This document shows positions 35,038 through 45,813 of a stretch of DNA of 64,000 nt, piece after piece. The notes under the pieces were generated by a model. That model did no database searches. It was not told the DNA's origin and saw only the letters and a list, made by a program, of their open reading frames with translations. Position 1 is the stretch's first letter. The number at the start of each line of letters is the position of its first letter. The stretch lies in assembly GCA_964007475.1 (NCBI GenBank), contig OZ023274.1:26193090-26257089 (forward strand). The letters run 5' to 3'. This DNA comes from Hybos culiciformis (taxonomy: Eukaryota; Arthropoda; Insecta; Diptera; Hybotidae). Made by a program: the position numbers and the translations under genes.

Positions 35038-36102
35038 TTAAGTTATTTTTTCGTAGGTAATTATTCCCGATACGAGTGTGGTTTTTTGCTTTATTAATTT
35101 ATTTATTATAGGGTTTCTGTATCTATTCACATTGTTTTCGTTTCGTTGTTTAGGTGAGCTTTTTTTTGTCGCTTCTGAGATTATGTCATTTATTTTTTCT
35201 ATGTACTGAGTAATTTCATCATTATTCAAATTTTTGTCGTTTGGTACTAATTCGGTTTTATTGTGAGTTTGTGATTTGTAAATCTTTTTTAATATTTTGT
35301 TGAATTTTTCAGTGTCTATTTTGTCTAAATTAATTTTATGTTTTATGTTGTGGTTTTTAATGTCAAAAAGTAGGCAGTCATTTCTTTTGATAATAATTGA
35401 TACGGCTTTATGGTCACTGTCGTATGTTATTGTTTTTAGTTTATTTGTTTGTGACACTGAATCAATTTTAAGCCTTAGGTCTAGTATTGCAAGGTCTAGG
35501 TATGCGCCTGATCTGGGATAAGAAGGTTCATCCGTCGTGTATAACTGACATCTGTACTCAAGTTGATGGTCATCGATCCATCTATTTATAAAATTCCCTC
35601 TTGTATTATTGTTTTCATTACCCCAGCTTTTATGTTTTGCATTTAAATCCCCTGCAATAATATAATAATTTTTTTGTTTTTCTAGTTCTAATGTTTGGAA
35701 TAGGTTTTTAAATTCGCTTTTGAATTTAGTTTTGTTGTGTTCAGAAGCGTATGCTGCTACTACTTTCAGACTTTCATGCTCGTTTATTTCTAAACTTATA
35801 ATAGTTGTTTCCAGGCAAATATTATTTTCACTTTTTATTGTTTCCGTGATTCGAATATTTTCCCTAATTAATATCCCTGTCCCTCCCCCGTCTATAGGGT
35901 CGAAATTTCTGTCAGTTCTTATAAAATTGTATCCCTTAAATATTAGTTCTTTATGTTTTTCTTCATTTAGTCTAAGTTCATTCAAAAGTACAATATGGGG
36001 CTTATTATCTTCTAAAAAATTTTGTAGATAAATTCTTTTATACATTGATATGAGAGAATTAACATTTATTGAAATTATTTTTATTTTATCAATACTGTTC
36101 AT
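35038..36102 (-). CDS. Jockey-like ORF2, AP-endonuclease part
   Basis: 354 codons from ATG 36102. Endonuclease landmarks: ISINVNSL at the start, LLNELRL (catalytic Glu), GGTGILIREN, YIIAGDLNAKHKSWG (Asp/Asn pair), YLDLAILD and TYDSDHKAVSI (terminal Asp-His). It nicks chromosomal DNA to prime reverse transcription. Its end (35038) is an artefact of the frameshift described for the RT part. The start overlaps the small ORF upstream by 14 nt. Confidence 0.9.
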   Translation of the reverse strand: MNSIDKIKIISINVNSLISMYKRIYLQNFLEDNKPHIVLLNELRLNEEKHKELIFKGYNFIRTDRNFDPIDGGGTGILIRENIRITETIKSENNICLETTIISLEINEHESLKVVAAYASEHNKTKFKSEFKNLFQTLELEKQKNYYIIAGDLNAKHKSWGNENNNTRGNFINRWIDDHQLEYRCQLYTTDEPSYPRSGAYLDLAILDLRLKIDSVSQTNKLKTITYDSDHKAVSIIIKRNDCLLFDIKNHNIKHKINLDKIDTEKFNKILKKIYKSQTHNKTELVPNDKNLNNDEITQYIEKINDIISEATKKSSPKQRNENNVNRYRNPIINKLIKQKTTLVSGIITYEKIT

Positions 36103-36259
36103 AATTATTGTTAAATAAGCTATTATAAAGGAAATCTATTCTTTTATTTTGCTCTCCTAAATTATTTTCTATTTTATCTATTTTAATACTTATATTTTTT
36201 ATAAAATCAAAAATGTTGTTCATTGTGATTTCATTGTCATTGTTTCTACTTGATGGCAT
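36089..36259 (-). CDS. Small 56-aa ORF between ORF1 and ORF2 of the Jockey-like element
   Basis: ATG 36259 to TGA 36089 on the minus strand: MPSSRNNDNEITMNNIF... followed by FIKNISIKIDKIENNL and a C-terminal FLYNSLFNNNYEQY. The middle has heptad-like I/L spacing of a short coiled coil. It starts 17 nt after ORF1 stops and ends inside the ORF2 start (the ORF2 ATG lies 14 nt before its end), so it could be real or serve as a re-initiation bridge for ORF2. Not recognised in any family. Confidence 0.45.
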   Translation of the reverse strand: MPSSRNNDNEITMNNIFDFIKNISIKIDKIENNLGEQNKRIDFLYNSLFNNNYEQY

Positions 36260-36275
36260 GTTTTTTTTTGATCAT

Positions 36276-37568
36276 TTAAGCATATGATAAATTTGGTTTT
36301 ACTTTATTGTTAATCATTGTTAATTTCATGTCTCTTCTTATTCTTATTTCATCTCTTTTTTTTTGTAAGTTCTGGTGTAATATCTTGTATTTGGGACATC
36401 CTTTGTATGATGCCGGGTGACCATCATTTCCACATAATACGCATTTTAGTTTTTTGCGTGTTTCATTATTTTCTTTCATTTGTGATTCGTTATCATTAGG
36501 TATTTCGCATTTTCCTGGTTCATGAGTGCCACTGCATTTGACGCACCTATATTGTAACTTGCAATTTGACGCCGTATGCCCGTATCTCTGGCATTTTTTA
36601 CATTGAGTGATTTCATTATTTTTTATCAATTTTTCCCATTTTATAATTCTGTTTTCTATTTCTTTAATTTTGTATATTTCATTTAAGTTCGATGTATTTG
36701 ATGCTTGTACTATGAAAATTGAAGTCTCGTAGTTATTTTCTTTCGAATGTCTAGTCTGTAGTCTTATAACTTTCAAGAACTTTATATTATCGTTTTCATA
36801 TTCTTTCAGTACCTTTAGAATATCTGAGGGTTGGTCCGTTGAGTCTAATCCCTTTAGAATTAACGATTTATTTTTTAATTGCTTTGGTGTGTATGTGTAA
36901 TATTCATATGTCTTTTCATTAATTATTTCCTTAATTTTATTATAATTTTCTAGGTTATTTGCGTAAATCGCATATTTGGATTTATTAATTTTTTTAATTT
37001 TAAACGTATTCCCGTCTAATTTTTCTTTTATGTTGTTTGTTACAATTTTAATTTCATTGTTGAATATATAGATTGGAGGTAGTATTTCTCTCTTATTAAG
37101 TTTTTTATCCGAATTACTATTACTATTTTTATTATTTTTTTTTTCACTTAGATTTTCGTTCAAATTTGATTGAGTATCTTCATTTGATTCAAAGTCCATT
37201 TCGCTCTCTGAATAATCGGACAATACACTATTTTCATAGTTGGTATTTTTTGAATGTAATTGTACGTCTTTCACGTTTTCAGAATAATTATTAATATCAA
37301 AAGTATTATTCCCATTGTTTGATTTATTTTCTTTTAAATTTTTTATTACCTCATTTAACTTTTCAATAAATTTTTTTAAATTTTTAACTTCATTTTTAAG
37401 ATTTTCTACTTTTTTATCTTGATCTATAATTGGTCTAGCTTGTGCTTGGCCGATTTTTTTTTTCTTTTTAGTCATTTTACAATTTTCTGATTTTTTTAAG
37501 TTAGTTAAACTAAGAATTTCTTCCGTTTTCAGATTTTTATATACTTTTTTCAATTCACATGCTTGCAT
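36276..37568 (-). CDS. Jockey-like ORF1 (gag-like RNA-binding protein)
   Basis: 430 codons. The N-terminal half is Lys/Glu/Asn-rich with a coiled-coil stretch (KKVENLKNEVKNLKKFIEKL). The centre is an RRM-like/PRE_C2HC-type domain (KSLILKGLDSTDQPSDI, FLKVIRLQTRHS, SIFIVQASN). The C-terminal end carries CCHC knuckles: CKKCQRYGHTASNC, CVKCSGTHEPGKC, CVLCGNDGHPASYKGC. This is the ORF1 layout of Jockey-clade elements; the protein coats element RNA. The frame is intact. Confidence 0.92.
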   Translation of the reverse strand: MQACELKKVYKNLKTEEILSLTNLKKSENCKMTKKKKKIGQAQARPIIDQDKKVENLKNEVKNLKKFIEKLNEVIKNLKENKSNNGNNTFDINNYSENVKDVQLHSKNTNYENSVLSDYSESEMDFESNEDTQSNLNENLSEKKNNKNSNSNSDKKLNKREILPPIYIFNNEIKIVTNNIKEKLDGNTFKIKKINKSKYAIYANNLENYNKIKEIINEKTYEYYTYTPKQLKNKSLILKGLDSTDQPSDILKVLKEYENDNIKFLKVIRLQTRHSKENNYETSIFIVQASNTSNLNEIYKIKEIENRIIKWEKLIKNNEITQCKKCQRYGHTASNCKLQYRCVKCSGTHEPGKCEIPNDNESQMKENNETRKKLKCVLCGNDGHPASYKGCPKYKILHQNLQKKRDEIRIRRDMKLTMINNKVKPNLSYA

Positions 37569-37679
37569 ATGTGTTTTTATTCTATTTTTTAATCTTTTTT
37601 TATTTATTTATTTTTTTTTTTTTTTTCTCTCTTCTACTTCTATATTTTATAGATAATTTAATTAAATAAATTGTCTTCG

Positions 37680-37686
37680 CACGTCT
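37680..37686 (-). promoter_or_regulatory. Internal downstream promoter element AGACGTG
   Basis: Counting the base next to the target duplication (37714) as +1, AGACGTG falls at +29 to +35, matching the DPE position and consensus used by internal promoters of Jockey-clade elements. Basis: seen motif and position, plus established knowledge. Confidence 0.55.
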
Positions 37687-38913
37687 TATCTCTCTCACGT
37701 TATCGCAAGAACTCCAAGGTCTTAATCCATAATTAGTTGTATTGGTAACAAAAATTCAAAAATTTCCAACTCTCGTGTTCAAATCCTTGGTTTAATTCTA
37801 AATTTAATATTTCCACAGAAGCTTTAATAATGCCTTCAATTACGAAAATTTCGATTCCAAATGATGTCATCGTAATGAAAACTTATCAAATATATAGCTT
37901 GCTTTGCTGATCCACAGTATATAAATTCAGGTTCGATAGATGTCTTGCTTGGGGCGGATATTGTGTCACAAATAATTCTTGATGGAAAGAACAGAATTAG
38001 GATGGATATTATCAGGATATATTAAAAATGACACTATTAATGAGGTAAAATGTTTTTATACTGAAACAAATTCAATTAATTTTGATTTGCAGAAATTTTG
38101 GGAATACGAAGAGTTAACTGAAAACGATCAAAAAAGTTCAACTGAAGCAGCAAAATGTGAAGCGAAATATAATGAGACAACAAAAAGACCAGATAATGGT
38201 CAGTATATTGTTGAAATCCCCTTTGATGAGGAAAATAAGATTCAGTTGGGAAATTCAAGAAAATTGGCTTACGCGAGGCTTCTTAGTATGGAAAGGAAGT
38301 TTTTGAAGGATCCTAAACTTTATGATGCCTATAGGGAGTTCATGAGGAATACCTAACTTTAGGTCATATGAAGGAAGCACCACAAATTACAAATAATGGA
38401 GGATATTATCTACCTCATCATGCGGTGATAAGGGAAGATAAAATAACCACCAAGTTGAGAGTTGTGTTTGATGGGTCAGCGAAAACGGACAGCGGAGTCA
38501 ACTTAAACGACAAAATGTTAGCAGGTCCAACATTGCAAGATGACTTATTTTCGATAATTCTGAAATGGAGAAAACACAAAATTGCATTTTGCGCAGATGT
38601 GTGCAAGATGTACCGTCAAATTTTAATTTCAGAAAATCAACTCAACTATCAACGGATATTATGGAGAGATAGTATGAAGGATCCTGTCAAGAAATATCTT
38701 TTAACAACTGTAACTTACGGTACTTAATCAGCGCCTTATATTACGAAAAGTTGCAGAAGATTACGAAATTGAGTTTCCTAAAGCATCATGAGTTGTTTTA
38801 AATGACTTTTATGTCGACGATTTGATTTCAGGGGCCAACGATGAAGAGCAAGCGTGAAATAATAGAACTTTTAGGGAAAGGTGGATTTTACTTGAGGAAA
38901 TGGATTAGTAACA

Positions 38914-40940
38914 GCCCCAAGTAACATTTTAGTCTCAGTTTTTTTGTTATACGTCCTAAATAACTTTATAATGGAATAATAGTGGATTCGGCCAAGAAGC
39001 ATCTTTTTCTGCCACTATTAGATCCTTACTAGAAATTTTTTCAAACAAGTTTTGCTTATTAAATGTCGAAATTAATGATGTTATAAGAACGTATAACAAA
39101 ATCCTGAAAAAAAAAATTATTAAACTAAATTGTATCCGAAACCGGCATTAAACATCAACTTGGATTATTAAAATCATAAATTTAGGATATTACTAGTATA
39201 TGTGTTGGTTTGTGAACTGGGATGTGTTTGTTTGTTTGTGTTGGTTTAATAAATTAGAACATTTAGCTTTGTAAGAGGTTCGAAAAAGAACACTATTAAT
39301 AATATATGGTATGTATTTGGATTATTAAATGCATAATTTTAGGATATTACTAGTATATGTGGTTTGTGAGCCGGGATGTGTTTTTATGTTTGTATTGGTT
39401 TGTTACATAAGAATCTGTTGCTTTGTTAAAGATTCGAAAAAGGGTACTGTTAGAACAATACGCATGTATCACACCACAAAACAAAAAAAGTGTGCGCAGG
39501 TTTACATGGATTCTTTTGTGGCTTACTGCAGTAGTAGAAAATAACAGGCTTCGTAGAATAGTTTTAATTTTAATATTAAATGTAACATAAAAAATTTAAA
39601 ACTTTTTTAATTCGTTTTTCTTTATCCTGCAATTTAAAAGAATATAAAACATGAATAAACAATTTATTGCTTAATACAAATTTCATAAAACTAGTTACTA
39701 GATGTTAAAATATTTCAAATAACTAAGCTAATGTTGGAACATGGACATTTGTCCCCGATTTTTTGTGGGCGGATTAACAACATTTTGCAAAATGACATTT
39801 GTCCCCGATTTTTTTGTGCACGGACAAGTAACATTTTGCGATTTATAACATAAAAACTCCAAAGAACACGTGTCCCACGGCTTTTTTCCTTCTACTGCGC
39901 CCTAATTTTTGTTTAAAGGAAAAACCCCCTACCCCAGGGCACGAGTTCTTGGTTTGCGTTTTATAACATGAAAACTCCAAAGAACTAGTGCTCTAGGGAG
40001 TTTCTCGTTAATTAAAAAAAAATAGGGAACAGTAGACGGACAAATCCCCTTCCCGAAAGAATCGCGTACAAATACCATTTTGCAAAAGGTAATTTAGCCG
40101 CGCATTAAAAAATCGCGGACAAATGTCCCTCGGAAAAATGTCCATCCCCTTTTCTTTGATTTTACATTTTTTTTATTTTGATTTTACAGCATTGTACGAT
40201 GACTATTTTTAAATCAAAAGAATACAGGACAAAAAAAAATTATCTTCGGGAACTAAATTTTCAATAAAATTATTCCTATGTCCTCCATTAGAAAATTTAA
40301 ATGATAAATTTTTGTATGGAAATTTAATTTTTTTTCAGAAAAATATTCTTTATTTAAAATTTTTTTAGAAGCGCTCATTAATTTTGAACTGCACTTTAGG
40401 CACAAATACGATGATCCTAGTTTTACAAAGGAAAATTCATGTTACATTTTTTATAATATTGTAATTATTATATTACAATAATTATTGTTATTCTAAAAAA
40501 ATGTATTTGCCATATTATGCAAAAACACATGATAAAATTATTTGCAAATATTAACACATATAAACGTTTTATTATTATTATTCTGTTTGCTTTATACACA
40601 TTTTATATACATTATTATATACGCATACATTTAATTCTATTTTATTTTATTATCGGTGTTAAAATATGAAAACATGTACCACCACATACAAAAACATAGT
40701 ATACAGAAAAAAAATCTGTTATACCAGCGACAATTAGGCTTAGTAAAGCCTTATGAGTCTCTTAACAACCCCTTACATTACCATTTCTACCTTCTTATTC
40801 ATCCATTTTAGTCTAGTAATTTTCGCCTTTTTTGGGTTTTCTAAGTGCTTTTGCAACATTAACAAGTCATCTATTAGAATGAATAATCATTTTAGTAATG
40901 ACTTCGAAATCCCTTACAAAGCTATTTTGTTTCTTGGGGC
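38914..40940. mobile_element. 2.0-kb element with TIR GCCCCAAG, in BEL RT
   Basis: The left end GCCCCAAGTAACA and right end complement GCCCCAAGAAACA bound 2027 bp that interrupt RT codons. No transposase found. Contents: two tandem copies of about 155 bp (39150-39440, phrase TTAGGATATTACTAGTATAT), a nested MITE (39741-40147) and AT-rich sequence. Target duplication not resolved. Confidence 0.5.
39741..40147. mobile_element. Imperfect-palindrome MITE (GGACATTTGTCCCCGA)
   Basis: Ends TGGACATTTGTCCCCGATTT and the complement of AAATCGCGGACAAATGTCCC pair. The GACATTTGTCCCCGATTTTT block is duplicated in the left arm, and a TTTATAACATGAAAACTCC/TTATAACATAAAAACTCC direct pair lies inside. It sits within the 2-kb TIR element. 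Confidence 0.55.
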
Positions 40941-43265
40941 ATCAACCTTTTAAATGTTAATCCAAATGATCCCACTAATATTATTTCATTTCAGCCTGAA
41001 GAGTCATTCAAAATGCTAGGAATCAACTGGAATCCGGCAAAAGATATGTTTATTTACAAAATTGTGTTGCCACAAACTGATCATCCAACGAAAAGAATGT
41101 TTTTATCAGAAATGTCCAAAATTTTTGATCCGATAGGATGGTTGTCACCTACAATTATTAATATTAAAATTTTATTTCAGGACATTTGGTTATCTAAAAT
41201 TGATTGGGATGCACGGATTTTGCGATGCTTCAGCGAAGGCCTATGCAGCAGTCATCTTTGCTAGAATTGAAGATAATGATAGAACTGAAACATTTATATT
41301 AGCAGCCAAAACAAGAGTACCTCCACTCAAATCAAAGCTCACAATACCCAAGCTAGAGCTATGTGCAGCAGTTTTACTTGTTAACCTGATGAAAAAGACA
41401 AGTAGTATCTTTCAATCATCGAAGTTGTTTCTCTGGTCTGATTCAGAAGTAGTATTATCTTGGATTCACAACAAGGCTGAAAAACTCAACACATTTGTCA
41501 GCAATAGAATCAAACAAATTACAAGTAAATCAAAATCTCAACAATGGCATCATGTTAAATCGAAGGAAAATCCTGCGGATTTTGCTTCACGAGGAATCAT
41601 GAAGTTAAAGGATTGCACCTTGTGGTGGGAAGGTCCACAATGGCTTCGCCAGACGGAAGATGCATGGCCAACACAAATTATTCGAAAAATCACACCAGAT
41701 CAAGAATTCAAAACGGTTCTTTTAACAGAAGTTGATACAATGACTACGGAAAATTATATTATCAATAGATTTTCAAATTTTAATAAGCTATTAAAAATTT
41801 TAACTATTATATTAAATTTTGTTAATAATTGTAGAAAAATCCAGCAACAAGTCAATGAAGAAATAGCTGAAAAAACAATCATTCGACTGGTTCAACAAGA
41901 GTTCGAAAATGAGATAAAATTGCTAAGGAATAACAATCAGCTACCATCTAACAGCAAATTGAGAAAACTGAATCCCTTGATTGATGGTGCCAACCTTTTA
42001 CGAGTTGGAGGTCGATTAGAAAATGCTGATGTGGAATATGAAATGAAGCATCCAATGATTCTACCTCACAATTGTCATCTAACTACTTTGATTTTGCGAA
42101 AATACCATACCGATTGCCTACATGGGGGCACAACTTTAACATTATCATTGATCCGTCAACTTTATTGGATTATCAAGGGTCAAAGTACTGTTAAAAGGGA
42201 ATGACATAAATGTGTTGTTTGCGTTAGATTCAAAAAGATAAAACTTGATCAAATTATGGCAGATTTCCCAAAAGCAAGGACAACATTATCGAAACCATTT
42301 AGTGACACTGGATTAGATTATGCCGCACCAATATCAATACGAATGTCAAAAGGAAGAGGCAATAAGTGTTTCAAGGGATATATAGTGCTGTTCATTTGTT
42401 TATCTACTAAGGCAATACTAAGGCAATTCATCTTGAAGTCGTTTCAGATTTGACAGCTAATGGGTTTATATCTGCGTTTAAAAGATTTGTAGGTAGACGA
42501 GGCCTACCTACCGATGGAGTGATAATGCGTCCACCTTTGTACTAGCAACAAAAATCTTGAAAAAGGGATTTGATGATTATTGCGCTGAAATCCAATCGAA
42601 GATAGTTGAACATACAAATCAGTCACATATTCAATGGCATTTCATTCCGCCAAGAGCACCGCATTTCGGCGGTTTATGGGAAGTTGGTGTTAAATCAATG
42701 AAACATCATTTGAGTCGTACATTTAATGACACTACCTTAACATTTGCAGAATTAACAACTGGGTTAATCCAAATTGAATCATGTTTAAACTCTCGTCCTT
42801 TATGTCCACTATCAGATGAAATAACAGACATTGATGTATTAACCCCGGGACATTTTCTTACAGGAGATCATTTGATTGCAATACCACAAAGAAATGAAGG
42901 CGATGTGAATTTGGCATAACAAGATTGAAATTGGTTGAAAGGCTTCATCATCATTTTTGACAAAAATGGTCCCGAGAATATTTACACACTTTACAACAAA
43001 GATCAAAATGGCATTTGCAGAAGAAAAATCTAAAAGCAGGTAATTTAGTTCTAATTGAGGTCCACACTGGGGCAGACAATAATGTAAGGGTTGCTACACT
43101 AAAAACACAAGGTGGAATATTCAAGCGTCCCATTTCAAAGCTGAGTTTACTCCCTGTAGATCATGAAGTAGATCAAAATCAAAATCAACAGACAACAAGT
43201 GTTCATCTCCGAAACCAATTCGGCAAAGCCGCAGAATAAAAAACAAAAAGCTGAATTGTTTAGCC

Positions 43266-45113
43266 TTGATTACATCGGTACTTTGTTTGTTTATAATGCC
43301 AGTAATGTCATCAAGCAGTAAATTGTTTAATATTACTAAATTTAATGAATCACCAGGAATATTCTTTGAAAATATCGGACATGCACAAACAATCACGAGT
43401 GAATGGAATCTACATGTGTTCTTAAATCTATCAATTTATAATCAAGAGTTGAAGGGCATTCAGGATTATCTTCGAAATATCACATTTATGTGCAATCATG
43501 TCAAAACATTGAACAACTACTACAACGCAATGAGCACACAACTAAATCACAAGTTTGTACAGATAAAGCAAAATGATGAGCTTTTACAAAGTTTAAATGG
43601 GCACACAAAAACAAAACGTTCACCAATGGATATAATTGGATTAATCGCGCATGGACTTTTTGGAGTTTTAGACTCAGAATATGCGAATCAAATTGAAGAA
43701 CAATTATTGAAGGTTAGTCAAAATGAAAACCATCTTCTTGGGCTATTGAATAATCAAACTTCTATTTCTGATGCAACATTGAATATTTTCAAGAAATCTT
43801 CAGAAGAAAGATCAAGTCAATTTACAGCATTAAAGGGTCCAATAAAAGATGTAGCTATCAAATTGTCGATTGAAACTGAAGAAGCCACCAAAATGGAGAG
43901 TATAACATCATTAACAACTTATATGATACTGGTCATGTCAACTCTTGAAGAAATTCAGAATGTTTTTATTGATACAATTCTTGATACACATCATTCGAGA
44001 ATCAATCCTTACATTTTACCATCCACACTGCTCAATGAACAACTTTCAATAATTTTAGCTAACTTGCCGCCAACATTAACCTTGCCTGCAGGTCAAATAA
44101 TTTTCAATGTAAAGCTACTATTGATAGAGAATAAGTCTTATCAACTCTTTCATTTAATTAGCGTTCCAATTACAAATGGCAAGGCACTCAACTATATGAA
44201 ATTAACAGCAGATTTCATGGCAGTGACGCTAATGAGAGATGAATATTTCTATTTAGCATGGCAGCAATTGAAGTTATGCCACGTCAACAGTGATATTTTT
44301 TCATCTAAAGGGGATGGACCAACCTTCCGCAAATCAGTTGCCAATGAACATTGCGAGTTCGAACTGTTGACCAACCACAAATATAAACCAAAATGAGTAC
44401 TGGGTAAAGATGTTTCAACCAAATGCTTGGATATTTTATGTGCAACATCAGGAATCAATTAATGTCATTTCCAACAAGGAAGTAGAACTAGCCCAAATAT
44501 ATGGTATTGGAATTGTTCAAATGCAACCACCATGCATGTTAAGGACAAAGAGTATGACATTCAATACTAGAATGTCATATTCCAGTAAGGTGATCATCAT
44601 TCGTTCCAATAGTAAATTTCACTAATCTACCGTATAAGTTTCAGATCACTACAGAACCAATAGCAGATGAAAAGGTGTTCAACAATACTCAAATGGAAGA
44701 TTTAGAAGCTAGAATCAAACTACTAAAGGATGCAGAAGATATCGAATTATTGAACGTGCATGACACTCATCATTACAGTGTTCCATATGTGATCATCATC
44801 ATCATCATTATTGCAATTAGTGTATACGCATATAAAAGAAGAAAACCAACGAAAATCATTCGTTCCAATAGTAAATTTCACTAATCTACCGTATAAGTTT
44901 CAGATCACTACAGAACCAATAGCAGATGAAAATGTGTTCAACAATACTCAAATGGAAGATTTAGAAGCTAGAATCAAACTACTAAAGGATGCAGAAGATA
45001 TCGAATTATTGAACGTGCATGACATTCATCATTACAGTGTTCCATATGTGATCATCATCATCATCATTATTGCAATTAGTGTATACGCATAGAAAAGAAC
45101 AAAACCAACGAAA
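43266..45113 (+). pseudogene. env: env-like gene of the BEL/Pao element, broken
   Basis: A 376-codon frame at 43266-44396 starts with a hydrophobic signal-like stretch, contains several NxT/NxS sites and a basic cleavage-like site KTKRS followed by a hydrophobic, glycine-containing segment (IGLIAHGLFGVLDSEY). This is the arrangement of insect errantivirus/baculovirus-F-type fusion proteins. The frame then breaks at 44396. Remaining parts in other frames include a Cys-containing ectodomain portion and a membrane anchor (YVIIIIIIIAISVYAYKRRK) present twice because of a 259-bp tandem duplication. In an intact element this would be a membrane glycoprotein. Here it is non-functional. Confidence 0.8.
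44598..45113 (+). repeat. 259-bp tandem duplication of the env anchor region
   Basis: CATTCGTTCCAATAGTAAAT through the anchor codons and ACCAACGAAA occurs at about 44599 and again 259 bp later, with only a few differences (ATGACACTC vs ATGACATTC). The second copy has a stop right after its membrane segment. Confidence 0.95.
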
Positions 45114-45205
45114 CCAGTACCTCAGCCAAGAACGGTTAGATATCAAGCTGAAGACAACCAATCAACATTGTCAGATGTGTAGAAGCATTGTTGCCATTGG
45201 GACTA

Positions 45206-45570
45206 TGTTACAATCGTAACATGAAAAATTTCTAAGTCTTTAAACGACTTAAAATTGTAAAATTCAACGAAATAAAATTAATGTTAAGATAAGAAAATGC
45301 ACACAATGCAAAATGTGCAGACAAATTTTATTTTTTCTCACAATTTCATACTTAAATTTAATTTGACAAAAATGCAAATTGCAGTTTAATTATATTTCAA
45401 TTCATAATCAATTCATTTTTGTTATTGTAGTTTTATATTACTTATAATTTTTATATTACTTATAATTTTTATACTACTTATAATTATTGTACCAAATAAA
45501 TTGTACAGTTCGTTTTAAACCATCAACTAAACAACATCTTTTTATTTCTACTAACAAAGTGCTTTCTTCA
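45206..45570 (+). repeat. 3' LTR of BEL/Pao element
   Basis: 365 bp, TGTTACAATCG...CTTTCTTCA, preceded by CATTGGGACTA as a likely polypurine-tract region and followed by the ATTCA duplicate at 45571-45575. About ten small differences from the 5' LTR. Confidence 0.95.
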
Positions 45571-45813
45571 ATTCACAAACATGGAATGTTTCATGCTTTA
45601 AAATGGTACAAAACTTTTTAGAATTGGTTCAGGCTAAGTGCACGAAATATCGAAATTTCTTCAAAACTAATTTATGACATATTTGCAATATGTCACCCAA
45701 CATCGAATTGTTGGCGTTTTTCATTATATTTCAATATGTTTTTAATTTCAAATACAGTTGTCTTAAATAAATTCATTTAAAAAAACACAAGAGCTGTCAT
45801 AGGACACCCAATG

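Larger units (their letters stand above)
32531..37714 (-). mobile_element. Jockey-like non-LTR retrotransposon, nearly intact, in BEL pol
   Basis: 5184 bp flanked by a perfect 15-bp target duplication CAAGGTCTTAATCCA (32516-32530, 37715-37729). Minus-strand order: 146-bp 5' UTR, ORF1, a small ORF, ORF2 (endonuclease plus RT), 393-bp 3' UTR. The only obvious coding defect is one frameshift between the endonuclease and RT parts. The 3' end has AAATAAAG shortly upstream and a TTGAATTGAAT tail rather than a long poly(A). It interrupts the protease region of the BEL/Pao element and is therefore younger. Confidence 0.93.
37730..43239 (+). pseudogene. pol: BEL/Pao pol remains: protease, RT, RNase H, integrase
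   Basis: After the Jockey-like insert the protease core resumes (IDVLLGADIV, about 37930), then RTELGWILSGYI. RT blocks lie at 38368-38727 (KLRVVFDGSAKT, FCADVCKMYRQI) and about 38800 (YVDD with FYVDDLISG). The 2-kb TIR element splits RT at 38914-40940. RT connection and RNase H follow (KIFDPIGWLSP, HGFCDASAKAYAA, WSDSEVVLSWI), with about 40 codons lost near 41200. The integrase zinc finger (HxH...CVVC, nonsense codon at 42202) and the integrase core come next (TGLDYAAP; PPRAPHFGGLWE holding the catalytic Glu). A short duplication near 42415 and a frameshift at the second Asp are visible. The DUF5641-like tail ends at 43239. At least six breaks make it inactive. Confidence 0.88.
20615..45570 (+). 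mobile_element. BEL/Pao LTR retrotransposon with env-like gene, 25 kb through nested insertions
   Basis: LTRs at 20615-20978 and 45206-45570 (TGTTAC...TTCTTCA) are flanked by ATTCA (20610-20614 and 45571-45575), a 5-bp duplication. The primer site follows the left LTR. Order is leader, gag (DUF1759 and zinc knuckles), A17-like protease, RT, RNase H, integrase, DUF5641-like tail, env-like ORF, right LTR: the BEL/Pao layout, with env as in roo-like members. All reading frames carry frameshifts or stops, so the copy is dead. LTRs differ at only about ten positions by eye, so insertion was fairly recent. Nested inside are a satellite array, a 7.4-kb long-TIR element, a Jockey-like element and a 2-kb TIR element. 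Without them it would be about 10 kb. Confidence 0.93.
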
